From Macrolepiota albuminosa (Eukaryota > Basidiomycota > Agaricomycetes > Agaricales > Agaricaceae): a DNA stretch of 64,000 bases. The translations under genes were made by a program, and so were the position numbers. The stretch's first letter is position 1. Each line of letters starts with the position of its first letter. Positions 1-10,895 of this stretch are shown here, in pieces. Location of the stretch: assembly GCA_027475525.1 (NCBI GenBank), contig JAMWFC010000092.1:992001-1056000 (forward strand). Reading direction: 5' to 3'. The notes beneath the pieces are model-generated. The model saw only the letters and a program-made list of their open reading frames with translations. It was not told where the DNA came from and did not search any database.

Positions 1-186
1 CTGGCTCGAGTGGCATCGACGGGTCTTTGGATGTACTCGACATGGCATCAAGCTAGATCCGGATGTTAGTGGTAGAGAGTGATCTGCAGCGATGGCAAGT
101 ACCTTGGCCTGCATAGTCTGTTGTTGGACCTGCAGCGTGTTTAGCTGCGCAAGGATCTGCGTCAGGACAGCGTCAGAAGTGGACAT
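1..186 (-). CDS. Gag-like N-terminal fragment, cut by the window edge
   Basis: An open frame of 62 codons starts at an ATG on the minus strand (184-186) and runs off the left edge without a stop. It begins MSTSDAVLTQILAQLNTLQ, a polar, glutamine-rich, coiled-coil-like start typical of Gag proteins of fungal LTR retrotransposons. That assignment rests on general character only, because no zinc knuckle or other diagnostic motif lies inside the window. The stretch keeps many CpG dinucleotides, unlike the CpG-poor relics to its right, so it may belong to a younger element extending leftwards. Confidence 0.4.
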   Translation of the reverse strand, partial: MSTSDAVLTQILAQLNTLQVQQQTMQAKVLAIAADHSLPLTSGSSLMPCRVHPKTRRCHSSQ

Positions 187-611
187 AATTATTTGTAGTG
201 GGAGAAATGAGAAGGTTGTCGTCTCTTAAAAGGAATTCTAAGTGACAGGTATCATCTAATCAATCACAACGCGGACGCCACGCGACCCCTGACCGCGTCT
301 TCACTTACGTCATGGTTCTAGACCGAAGGCTACCTCAGATAACCTCAATGTCAATCTCTGCATTTTAAATTCCAAGCAAATTTGGAGCACAGCTAGAACC
401 AACTGAATACATATGCACACCATCATGAACTTTGCTCATTGTTTTTTCAAATTTAGTTGCCCTTATGCTGTGTATTTTTGTATTTCCTTCTTGTTTCTTT
501 GTAAAGTTGAATATTATCAATGAAATGCATAAGCTTCAGGTATCATCAAGTATCTAAGCATGCCAGCCACCCTTTGACCTACTACATGTGTTATAATGTG
601 ACAACATCAAA
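187..611. other. No gene seen; possible leader or LTR remnant
   Basis: About 425 bases between the gag-like start and the first gypsy relic. Bases up to about 340 still contain CpG and may be the leader or LTR of the left-edge element. No LTR ends or primer-binding site could be fixed. The remainder is AT-rich and CpG-poor. Confidence 0.4.
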
Positions 612-2182
612 TTGAAGATCTCAGATGGGATAGTTTCTGGTTGGAGCTCCCACTGGCTAAGTACACCAATCATATGCCCTTGTCACAAGCAAGATCATGC
701 TATAGCATCTTCATCATTAAAAAGATTAGCACCTCTTAGTGTCTCTATTGATGAGTGGTCCTTGGAGAATGGTCTTCTCACCTTCCAGGGGTGCATTTAT
801 GTTCCCAACCTACCAGACCTCCAGAGGCAGATTGTTGTGCAGCACCACAATTCTTGGATTGCAGGCCATCCTGGCAGGTGGAAGACACTGGAGCTGGTCT
901 CTCAGAATTACTGGTGGCCTCAAATGTCATGGTATATTGGCTCCTACACCTCCACTTGTGACCTCTGCCTTTGGACTAAGCCTCATTGCCAGCCTTCCAT
1001 GGGACAACTTCATCCTTTACCCATTCCAGCTGAGCATTGGAGTGTGGCCTCAGTAGACTTCATTGTTGAGTTACCAGACTCTCATGGATACAATACTATC
1101 ATGGTGGTAGTAGATCTCTGTGGCAAGCATGCTCATTTCACTCCAACACATACCACCTGCTCTGCCATGGGTGCTGCTAACCTGTACTGGAAGCATGTCT
1201 GGAAACTCCATGGGTTGTCCAATGCCTACATCTCCAACCATGGACCTCAGTTTGTAGCAGAGTTCACCAGAGAACTGTATCATCTTCTCTATATCAAGCT
1301 ACAAACTACCACAGCCTACCACCCTCAGTCCAATGGCCAGACTAAGCATGCTAACCAAGAGCTAGAACAGTATCTCTGGCTCTTCTGCAATGAACAACAG
1401 GATGACTGGGATGACCTATTACCAGAGGCAGAGTTTCAATACAACAACCATGTACATGCTGCCACCCAGATGTCTCCTTTTCTTCTAAACACTGGTCAAC
1501 ACTCTTGGATGGGATTTGAGCTCATGGACAACCTTCAGAAGATGAAGCTGTTAATGAGTTCATAGATCAGATGAAAGCAGCCCAGGAGGAAGCCAAGGCA
1601 GCCTTAGCTAAGGTGAAGGACAGCATGGCCCACTACTACAATCATGGATGAACTCCAGCTCCCAAGTACAAGCCTGGAGATCAAGTCTATCTGGATGCCT
1701 CTGACATTGCTACTACCCAATCTTCTCAGAAGCTCTCTCATTGCTGTCTAGGACCCTTTCCTATAGTAAGGCAGGTAGGCCCACTAGCCTACTGACTCAA
1801 GCTGTCTAGTGGAATGAGTCAACTTCATCTGGTCTTCAATGTGGTGAAGCTCTCCTGCACCAGAGGATCCAATTCCAGGTTGACATCCACAGCCACCATC
1901 ACCACCAGTTCTGGTAGATAACAGGAAAGAGTACGAAGTGGAGCAGATCCTAGACAGCTGACTTTTTAGGAACAAGCTTCAGTTCAAGGTCAAGTGGAAG
2001 GGCTATGGAATTGAAGACATCTCCTGGGAGCCATAAAAGAATGTCCATGCCCCTGCCTTGGTCCAGGAATTCTATCAGCAGCATCTCAATGCTCCTTGGG
2101 CAATCAGAGGCCTCTATTCTCTTTCCAAGATAGATCAGGCCATCCAGAACTACTTCTATCCAGCATGTTGAGATGCCACACT
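612..2182 (+). pseudogene. Gypsy family C relic: integrase plus chromodomain end of pol
   Basis: This is a decayed copy of the pol 3' half found intact at 59556-61167. It keeps the integrase zinc-binding part (HHNSWIAGHPGRW, then CDLC), the catalytic core (VDFIVELPDSHGYNTIMVVVD, AYHPQSNGQT) and a C-terminal chromodomain (KWKGYGIEDISWEP). Reverse transcriptase and everything upstream are missing, so the copy is 5' truncated. Stops and small shifts appear after 1565. Many differences from the younger copy replace arginine codons by Trp, Gln, Cys or His, as expected when CGN becomes TGN or CAN. It is followed by a purine tract and a partial 3' LTR. Confidence 0.85.
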
Positions 2183-2199
2183 CTAGAGGGGGGGGGTGA

Positions 2200-2406
2200 T
2201 GTCAGGAGACTCCTCATTTTTTTCTGCTTTCACTCTTCATTCCTTCATTCTCTTATTTCTGCTGTCATTCTTTTACCTTACTGTACTGCTTCTACTCTTT
2301 TAACACTATCTATGGTACTATTCTTAGCCCTTGAGGTGCTCTGGTTCTTTAGCTATCATTCAGACAAGTGTGGGCCCTTCAGTATCACTTCCAGACTGCT
2401 TATATA
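2200..2406 (+). repeat. Truncated 3' LTR of gypsy family C
   Basis: Begins TGTCAGGAGACTCC directly after a G-rich polypurine tract (about 2186-2197), just as in the full element at 61179. Similarity stops near 2406 (gcttatata), about 200 bases into an LTR that is about 500 bases long elsewhere in the window. Confidence 0.8.
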
Positions 2407-2559
2407 ACTGGTAACCATAAGGTTACTCCCAAGACATCATTGACTACTCAATGAAGGCAGTTGTGCATAACTTTGCAATGCATATATATGGCCTCTTGCT
2501 GGCCTGAGAATCTAGTCACTAGATCAGCAGCTTGAAAAAGTGATTTCTCTTGTCCACAC

Positions 2560-3790
2560 TGTGGCAGACATCTTGAGCCTCCATGACTCAAGGCATAATT
2601 GCCTTCTTCTCAGAAAGTTGGTCTAGAGCACTCATCCTGGCATCTACTAGGGACATCACATCTTGTGGTGCCATCTTGATTGAGGAAGTCTCCTCAATCA
2701 TGATCATCGCACTGCTCTGGTTCTGAAGAAGATTGATTCTCCTGGCCCTGCATTATAAATTGACAATGCATCTCATCAATGGGCTTAGTCCCTCAAATAC
2801 AATGCCCTGATTGTCAATAAGGAAATATCCCTAAGTCCTGAGGTCTCCATTGCACATTCATTGATAAGCAACTTGGTTGCTCATCAAGTCTGCCATTGCC
2901 ACATGCAGCATCATAGATTCCTTGCTCTTCACCTTAAAAGCCATATTGGCTTGCCCATCCAGACCTGAAGTATCTGTTCTAAAGTCTTAGTTATGCATGT
3001 GAGGGGCTCCTCATGCCACTCTTGCTCTGCTAGAGTATGAAATGTACTCACCAGATTTGCCTTGGGCACTTCCTCTGAGTATAAGTCTCAGAACACCTGC
3101 AAGCACATGGTGTAAGCAGTCTTCAACTGCTGTTCCTCTGCTCCAGTGTCATTGTCTATAGAGAATTCAGAAGCCTTCTCTGAGAGGTCATCATTCTCCT
3201 TAATCTCTTCTACAACAGAAGTGCATGGAAAGCAATTTTCCACAGTCTCTGCTTCATGGGTTGCAGCCTCCTCTGGCACCTCCTCTATACAGGCTTCTGC
3301 CATCCTGGTAGGCATCAAGCTCACTGTAGCCTGTCTGGCCCCAGCATTCCAGTTTAGAAGCATATATCCTCCAGTCTGTACTAATGAGTTGGTGACTTCT
3401 GAGGCACTCAGGGTGCCTGTTGACTGCCTGGCCTTGTCAGAGGGCTCTTTAGAAGCCAGTCAGCTAGACTGTTGAGGTCTTCCTGGCAGCTGCATAACTG
3501 GGGAAGTTAGTCCCTCTGGCATTTTGTCCTGCAGCCATAGCTGGCCCTCATGCAATGAGCTTTCAGCTCTTAGCTCTCTGAGCCTCATTCTCATTCCTAA
3601 AGAGGTCAGAACTCTGACCTCAATCTTGAGCTTTGGGCTCTGATGGCTCCACAATGGATGCCTGCATGTCCTGTGTGTCTACTGGGTCACCTGGTAGGTC
3701 ATGGGCATTTGTGCTGATGATGCTAACTGTGGTTGGATGCACTAGACATTACACAATACAATGCTGTCTCCAGCACCTGGTGTGCATAGT
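2560..3790 (-). pseudogene. Gypsy family A gag relic, inverted
   Basis: The reverse strand carries peptide blocks matching the Gag of the family A element at 16351-17900: AEACIEEVPEEAA, DDLSEKASEFSIDND, GAEEQQLKTAYTM and LQDKMPEGLTSPVMQ. Frames are broken by stops and shifts and CpG is nearly absent. The homologous order runs right to left, toward the matching LTR at 4961-5198. The relic is truncated near 2560, where it abuts the partial family C LTR. Confidence 0.75.
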
Positions 3791-4860
3791 GTATGAAGAG
3801 TCCTGACAAAGTCTCAGTGTGCTCAAGCAAGTGAAATAAGGCAATGTGCTAAATAATAGCACCTCAGATGCTACCTAGCAAACTGTAAGCACCGTAGTTT
3901 AGGCAAAGATATTAGAACAAGAAATAATAGTGTGATGCAATATGCCTGTAAGTGGCACCATAAATAATGAAGACAATAAAGATGATGCTAGCATCTAACT
4001 TAGTGATGAAGTTAGGTTAAGCTAGCATGATTTGAATGCTGAGTGTAATGAAGTACTTGATAGGTTACGATTTGTTGTTATATACATGTAAAGTAGCTAT
4101 CTTTTATACTATGTACTATTCACTACTGTATTTTCCAGATAAGTCCATTTGGGATGCTACCAATTAGTGCCTCCCCTTGTGATTACAGTTAATAGTGACC
4201 TGTCAACAGCAACTAGCAGCACATAAATGATAGTGACCAACAGCATTATAGCTTATTGGCCATGGTGAATTTAAATTAACTTAGAATTGTATGAGTCTGC
4301 TTACTTTTTAGTTTACTTCCAATTGACCAGGCCTCTCCAGGGTATGGTTGGAAAATCCTCAACAGATGCCATGAGTACTAATATCAGCGCTAAACATTGT
4401 ATCAATCTCTGATAGGTCAAAAATATCAGACTTGAGTAAATCCTGTTCTGTCTTCATTGATTCTTTAGACTTCTGATTGAGGTGTCTTGTCAAATAGCAG
4501 CACCTAATGCTAACTCCTTTTAGAATTGATCAGGGTTTGGTCAGAGTCACCTCTCTACCATTGTGCTAGCACTATGAGCTCTGAGCCTTCTAAATTCTTG
4601 AAGTCAACAAATAGTGTGTGCTGAAGAACTGATAAATATTGAATGAGACTGATAAGAAAAGCCTGTGGCAGGATGCCAAAGCCAAAGATGTCCTGAGTCC
4701 AAGACAGTTACTAGAGTCTCTAGTCTGTCAAGTATTATTAGGCTTATAGTATCCCTTAATGTGCTCAGCCTGAGTAGAAGCCTATCAGCACCTACTGTCT
4801 GTGGTGACTGTAGGTACAGAGTTACTCATCAATCCCTTGTCTAGAATTTACATGGTGTGG
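3791..4860. other. About 1.07 kb absent from the intact element; origin unknown
   Basis: In the intact family A copy gag starts about 130 bases after the 5' LTR. Here about 1 kb of extra AT-rich DNA separates gag from the leader, so something inserted into the relic. The edge near 3716-3750 resembles the region just inside the copia 3' LTR at 52090-52130, suggesting a copia fragment. No coding potential is visible. Confidence 0.45.
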
Positions 4861-4960
4861 CTGTGCAAAAAGCTCAAGAAGCTGATAGAGTTCTATCAGA
4901 GAACTTTGCAACTGATATTGGATGCTAGGCAATAGATCCTAGCTGGTGGATTAAAAAAAA

Positions 4961-5198
4961 TGAAACAAAATTACAGGTTTATAATAGCTTAAAGGTCACA
5001 CTGCACAGAATCAGACCAGTCCAGTCTATTGACTATATAATATAACACAAAAATAAGCTGATTATTCAGCAGCATGTAGCTAAGTATATATAATAATGTA
5101 AATAAAATTATATTATAATAAATATAATATAATTTTATTTAAGTCTACTAACTAACTAAAAGCTATGTGGCCATGGCCACATAGTGCACTATGCTACA
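4961..5198 (-). repeat. Decayed 5' LTR of gypsy family A, inverted
   Basis: The reverse complement aligns throughout with the 234-bp LTRs at 15989 and 27175, including the outer TGTAGC-like end (plus strand 5192-5198), the GGCCACATAG hairpin arm and the AT-rich palindrome. CpG sites are lost. With the gag relic at 2560-3790 it defines one inverted, 3'-truncated family A copy. Confidence 0.8.
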
Positions 5199-7739
5199 GA
5201 TTGTAAGGCATATTGAATATACATGCCACTAATGCAGAGAGAAAACATAGAAAACTGATAAAATAAACAACTTGACTTGTAGATTTATACTTTTAAATGA
5301 GTTTCTGTTTTTATTGCATAATCAATATTTTTACTTGCAAGATTTTAGCCTTTGCTCACTACTCTTTTTACTCTTGCACTTACTTATTATGCTGCTCAAG
5401 TGTCTTTACATATTGACTATTATAATCAAGTACTTAGTTGCCTTCTATTTTGTTCTGTTCCTTTGCAAATCTCATTATCATTGTTCTACTCATCTTGACT
5501 GCCCTGTAAGTCTGTATCATTATTAGATGTGCTGTAATAATTTACTCTATCTATATATATAGTCTTCTCTAGATTTAGAATCAATGACAATCAGTAATAG
5601 AATTTGAAGCTAAAAAGTGCTTGATAATGGAAAAGAAGCTATTTTCAAACATTTCCTTCATTTTACAAGCTTGTAATTTAGCAGCTTATTACTAAGCCAA
5701 CCAAGTCTTACTAAGAAGCATTGCAGAAACTTGTATTTTTCATAGAACATCATTTACAACACTAAAAAAGCTTGGTTATTACATATATTAAACTACTATG
5801 CAATGTATCATACAAATTAGCCCTTGAGTTTTTTTTTCTGTGAGCCAGATTTTATTGTTATTATATTTAAATAGTGACTAAGTAAATAGCACTAAGAACA
5901 AATTACAAGTGGTAAAATTTATTAAAAAAATACAAAAAGAGAACTGATTAAATTTTAACTAGCCTGAAATGTGTTACCAAAGCATGAAAATAAATAAAAA
6001 CAAATAGCAAACTAGGAACTCTGCTAGCTCTGCTGTGGGCCAAGACAATAAGCTTGCTTTTAGTTTCAAAGCATGAATGCAAGAATTGCTAATGCTATAT
6101 AATAATTCTATACTCAGAAGTAATGATATCCTTCATCTTTATGCTTTAAACTTCTATATGATGTTATGCTATTGTACTAAGGAATTGTCTACCAAGGGTA
6201 TCCCTCTTTTCTGTATGCAAAGTTGCAAGTTACTTTTATTATACCAAGTAGTAGTGCATGCTTTTTTTCAATCAATTTACATATCTGATGCCTATGTTGC
6301 ACAGTACTACTGACAAGAAAAGAAATCCACAAGGGCCTCAGAATTTCACACTCCTCTGTATATATGGAGAATGAGTAAGCTAGTGGATTTCAGTGCTGTC
6401 TTAGGAATATCCCCTCTGGTGAAGTAGTCAATGGTTGATGGTTTGTTTGCTGAGTGCTTTTGACAAAAGCCTGCATAAGCTAACAGATGTATTAGACAAG
6501 CATCTGGACTAGGTCTATGTCTAATTTAAAGAAGTCAGTAGTTAGGCAGGCCTAGAGCTGAGTGCTATTGATAAGAAATATATGATAGATTATGGGTTTA
6601 TAAGCTTGGTTTGGTGTAGGTAATCTAAGCAGCAGTGAGTTGTGTGGCTGAGACTGGCTATTCCATTAGTAGCAGAGCATGTCACTCTGAGAGTTTATAG
6701 GATGATAAAAGATTTTAGTGTAGTTTGAAAGCATTTGATTGCACAAATGTATCTGAGTAGGCACTTCAGGCCAGATGTGGAGGAGAGGAGGATAAAGAGG
6801 GACTCAGCTTTGCATTTGAACAGGAATACTGTAGTACTTGAAGTGCAAGTATTACTATAGTTCTGGGGCTTTCTTGCAGTCTCATAAAGTCTCCTCTAAT
6901 CTATATTGGTTCTTGATAATAACTTGATGTGTTAAGGTTACTTCTCAGAATATTTATAATACTCTGAAATGTAGAGGTGTCTTAACAAACTCCAGCCTAA
7001 CTGATTCACTCTCTGGGAACCACCAAGCCTTTGCCTATCAATTGCCTGTTTATTCTTTACTTTACTTGGGCTATTTACACTTCTTTTACAGTGCACAGAC
7101 CATCAGATACACATGACTTTTGCTTCTGACCTCCCAGCATTCCTAACCTAATTTGTTGTTCCATTTTCCATTTTTGTGATGCCTGTTTCAGTGCCTCTAT
7201 TCAATTTTTGTGCCACTATTCCATTCATCTCTTCTTTGTATTCTTCCTCCATTCATCTCTCCTTTATCCTCTTCTAGTCATATTTTTCCTTTCATCATCC
7301 ATTGATCCAGATCACTCCAGATTGATACTAATCCACTCTATTTGCCAGCCTCATGCTTTCCCTCCCTAAAACAGTGGCTGGACTATTGTTGAGTTGATAG
7401 CCTAAGTTGGTCCTTGCTTCTGGTGCTTGTTATGTCTTGGACTGCTGGCACAGCATTGTATCAATACTAAATTCAGATGGCATTTGCATTCATACTGAGG
7501 ACATTCAAACAGAAAGGACTGCTGGCACAGCATTGTATCAATACTAAATTCAGATGGCATTTGCATTCATACTGAGGACATTCAAACAGAAAGTACCTGA
7601 TTGATTCAATGGTTAGACTACTGCAGTGAAGATATGATGGGGATTTAGTGCTGCCTATTCAAATGAGGTGAAGGTTGAGGGGAAGTACAGAGTTGCATGA
7701 GAGTGGCAGAGTAGCAATGGTCAAGGAATTTAATGAGGC
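5199..7739. other. AT-rich anonymous DNA, no gene recognised
   Basis: About 2.5 kb with very low CpG and only short chance frames, for example leucine-rich ones at 5272 and 6077. No LTR ends, terminal inverted repeats or protein motifs were recognised. It is probably very old transposon debris. The only clear structure is the 77-bp tandem duplication at 7440-7593. Confidence 0.5.
7440..7593. repeat. 77-bp tandem direct duplication
   Basis: Two adjacent copies (7440-7516 and 7517-7593) start gactgctggcacag and end acagaaag. They match perfectly by eye. No coding consequence. Confidence 0.95.
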
Positions 7740-8073
7740 TGTCAGGGGACTCCTCATTTCTTTCTGCTTTCACTCTTCATTCCTTCATTCTCTTATTTCT
7801 GCTGTCATTCTTTTACCTTACTGTACTGCTTCTACTCTTTCAACACTATTTATTGGTACTATTCTCAGCCCTTGAGGTGCTCTGGTTCTTTAGCTATTAT
7901 TCAGACAAGTGTGGGCCCTTCAGTACCATTTTCAGACTGCTTACATAAGCTAGAGTTTGCCTTTCTGACCTCTAAAGTCTGGAGTTTTCCTGCCTTGTTT
8001 ATGCACTTGGTTGTTTAGGCAATTTTTGAGTTTTTAAGATTTTGTTGTCCTGTACAGTTGTTTCCCACACTTC
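7740..8073 (+). repeat. Truncated gypsy family C LTR
   Basis: Starts TGTCAGGGGACTCC and follows the family C LTR through the TATATAA-like and GTACAGTTGTTTCCCA blocks, ending near 8073 where host-like CpG-containing sequence begins. The last third of the LTR is missing. The break marks where transposon DNA removed or displaced the 5' part of the neighbouring gene. Confidence 0.8.
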
Positions 8074-8541
8074 ATACTGTCACCGCAAATGGGTTCGGCC
8101 ATGCAGCAATAACGATGCCACATGTCGGTGTTGGCGTCAATAATGCTGCCAATGCAACTGCTCCTGACGTTGTGCCCGTAACTGCATCACAGCATCTCAG
8201 CAATGGTGTGGCACAGTGCCCAGGTGACCTAAGTCAAATAAATGAGCTTAAAGTCTCTACCCACTCCTCTCCTACTATCAATAACTCCTACAACCGCGAA
8301 TGGGTCGACGGTGCAACAGCCACAACACCATCTGGGAATGGTCACTCCGAGTGGATATCATATGAATCCTTTGACGACGCTTGCTAACAGCGCTCAGTAT
8401 TATCAGACTGGCGTTGGCGGACTAAGTGCGCAGCAAGTGAGGGATATCAAGAATACATTTGCAAATATGGGATCGCCGGCAACGTATCTGCAGGTCCAGG
8501 TCCCTGGTCCGGGACCACGAAGCTCAGTCTTTAGTAGTTGA
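8074..8541 (+). pseudogene. 3' fragment of an unidentified host gene
   Basis: CpG-containing, codon-like sequence follows the LTR fragment. One frame reads through 8058-8387 and a second through 8242-8541, ending AQQVRDIKNTFANMG and then a stop. They can be joined by a possible 46-nt GT-AG intron (about 8207-8252). That would give a product rich in Asn, Thr, Gln and Pro, like the disordered tail of a regulatory protein, but this is only a guess. The 5' part of the gene is absent, so it is probably dead. The family is not recognised. Confidence 0.4.
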
Positions 8542-9036
8542 TATGTAAAAGTTAATAGTGAACGTGGCGTGGTGCGTCACTCTAGTTACATTACATACTT
8601 ACGATGTTAGTTTATGAACTTTTCGGTAAAAACTCTCAACTCCTGTTATATATAGTTTTTGTACATCTGTCATCATGATGATTTTTCTCTTTACATTCGC
8701 TTAATTGGCTGAAACAACTATCGAATCGTTACAATGGGAGAATATGGAGGGTCAGTTCATCAGACTGCACTTGTCTCTTCAAATGAGCATGATTTGATGG
8801 TGGCCGCTATATATACATACATGTACAGTTATATTGACTCGATTTCATTGTAACACCGCTTAATCGCCGTCACTTTGAACATGATTTTGTCTGATTTTCT
8901 TTCAAAGTCTTTTGCTTAGTTGTGTTCGATGTTGCCATACCGCCGATGGACGAATAAAATCGCTGTTCCCACTAGATCTGGGCGAAGATGACTCGATAAC
9001 CATGATCATCTCTACCTATAAATCTGCCTACAAAAA
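8542..9036. other. Intergenic, convergent 3' ends
   Basis: About 500 bases between the truncated gene fragment (plus) and the questin-oxidase-like gene (minus), so it should contain both 3' untranslated regions. Composition is unique and CpG-containing. No further feature seen. Confidence 0.5.
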
Positions 9037-10838
9037 TCAAAGCTTAGCCTGATAAAACCCATTCCTGTCCCAGTGCCCTGCCTCCTGACCCTCCCTGACC
9101 CTCCCAAGCCTTTCCGCAGTGAGCCCCGCAACCCGGATGAACAAACTCCCGTCAAGCTTCTCCGCGCCCTCCAACTCCGTCCCAACAAAGTCACTCTGTC
9201 CTGCCTCCCTAGTGCCATACAAGGACGCATAATGAGCCAACGCCCTCTGAAGCTTCGGCAGGTGGTCGTCCGGATGTACGATGCTCGTTTGTATAATCGA
9301 TAGCCAGGGGTTGGGCGTGATGACCTTGGTCGGGTCCGTAAGCTGCAAGGCGTCTTTGTGTGGCGAAGGAAGGACGCCGGATGGTGAAGGGTAAGAGGTA
9401 GTGGAGGCGTAAAATTCAGCGATGTTCAGAGCGGGGCGGCCACGGCTTATCCAGCAGCCGAGGGAGACGAGGAGATATCCGCGTAGCAGGTGTTCAAGAG
9501 ATGATGGTTTCAAGTATGGCACGTACGAGGCAAGGAAAATCGACGATGTAACCAGATGCATACTTCATTGAGTGTCAGAATTGCACTGCAAGACGAACCT
9601 CACAAACGACTTACTGGAAGAAGTCGGCATTGAAAGGCTTGTCTTTCGACCAGCCTCCTATGCCATAGAGAATAGAGTTTAACCAGCTAAGCTGCTGCAC
9701 CTTGTCATCTACGTCGGCAGGGTCCGTCGCATCGACGCCCCAGTCGGCCATATACTCAGTAATTTTGGACGCGTGATGTTGCATGGTGTATATAAACATT
9801 CCTGAACCTGTATCTGGCACTTTGCCAAGTTCTGGATCCTTGAGGATTCTGGCCACGACGGTAAAGACATGGGCACGATGATCAATGGACAACTTGGACT
9901 CGGTGGACGATACAAGGAGCGACTTGAAGAGAGAGAAAGTGTCCTCCGCACTTCCCTTTACTGTACCGGAATAGTCGAAGAAATCGTCAGGGATTCTAGC
10001 GGCCGAGTCATCAGAATGGACTGCGGCTTCAGCCAGACCTGTGAGTGGATCATCAACAATTTGGATCCGACATATGACGTCATTATATCATCACTTGCCT
10101 TCAATGACCATGCCTGGAAGGTTGAATTCGAGGCCATATCCAAGATGAATCATTGGATGAACGAACCCTCCAAGGAAACGATTGAACATATCAGGCCCCT
10201 TCGGTGCAAAAGGGTCAATATTGACGTCCTTGGCAAAGACGTATTGCTCGACAGCAGCGGCAGCGCCCTTTTGGCGGACAAGATTAGTGAAGAAAGCTAG
10301 ATAGGTCTCATAGAACCTGTTGAAACGATGGTAAATCAAGTGGTACGATAGAAGATAGTCAAGACGCACTGTCGGTCTCCCAAATGATCTTTGAAATTCT
10401 TCTCCGTGATCTTCTCAGGCGATTGAAACGCAGGACGTTGATAGCTACTATCAGTTTTGTAGCCCGCCTTGATCAGATCACCTGCAGCACCGAGAGCCCA
10501 ATATGCAATCGCTCGATGTGCAATATGGCTAACCAGTTGATAATCAGTCTGACATTGTACGTACGTCATGAATTGCACCCACTTATGGAATCCACTGTCG
10601 TTGAAGAAGATGTTCCACTTGACGTGATTATCTTTCAAGACTTCTTGCAGCGCCGCAGTTGACTCCGTACTCTGTCGTTGAAGAAGATGTTCCACTTGAC
10701 GTGATTATCTTTCAAGACTTCTTGCAGCGCCGCAGTTGACTCCGTACTAATGCCTGGCCAGTGCTTGGGAATGAGAGACGTAGACGGGGACGAAGGGACG
10801 GGGAAGAGATCAAATGTGCTGTGGTTTTCGGAGCTCAT
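9037..10838 (-). CDS. Questin-oxidase-like protein (AflY/DUF4243 family), 4 exons, PTS1 tail
   Basis: Exons on the minus strand are 10838-10370, 10316-10099, 10038-9615 and 9562-9037. With the 77-bp duplication in exon 1 counted once, every phase agrees and the product is 519 aa. Family-like blocks in order are LKDNHVKWNIFFND near residue 35, AIAYWALGAAGDLI, RFLGGFVHPMIHLGYGLEF, an IDHRAHVF segment and AGLTAERLGRVREGQEAGHW near the end. Known members (questin oxidase GedK, AflY) are NADPH-dependent ring-cleaving oxidases of aromatic polyketides. The substrate here is unknown, and no polyketide synthase is visible nearby. The protein ends in AKL, a canonical type 1 peroxisomal signal. Intron 2 (10098-10039) has a GC donor (GCAAGT). 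The start MSSENHS is preceded by a TATA-like box about 50 bases upstream. The family assignment rests on recalled motifs. Confidence 0.85.
10595..10748. repeat. 77-bp tandem direct duplication in exon 1 of the questin-oxidase-like gene
   Basis: Perfect copies lie at 10595-10671 and 10672-10748 (start ctgtcgttgaag). The duplication breaks the frame of exon 1, and removing one copy restores it. Confidence 0.97.
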
Positions 10839-10887
10839 TGTGTTTAGTGTTAGTATGTGTGCGAACCGAGGGGAACGAAGTGACCGA

Positions 10888-10895
10888 TTTATATA
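10888..10895 (-). promoter_or_regulatory. TATA-like box of the questin-oxidase-like gene
   Basis: Reads TATATAAA on the minus strand, about 50 bases upstream of the ATG at 10838. Position and sequence fit a core promoter element, with a short leader implied. Confidence 0.45.

Noticed and set aside
187..560. Copia-type tRNA-Met primer site (ggtatcatc at 248 and 541)
   Set aside because: Orientation is wrong for the minus-strand gag-like frame and no LTR end adjoins either copy.
9869..10300. 143-codon plus-strand frame
   Set aside because: Antisense to exons 2-3 of the oxidase gene, with no protein-family signal.
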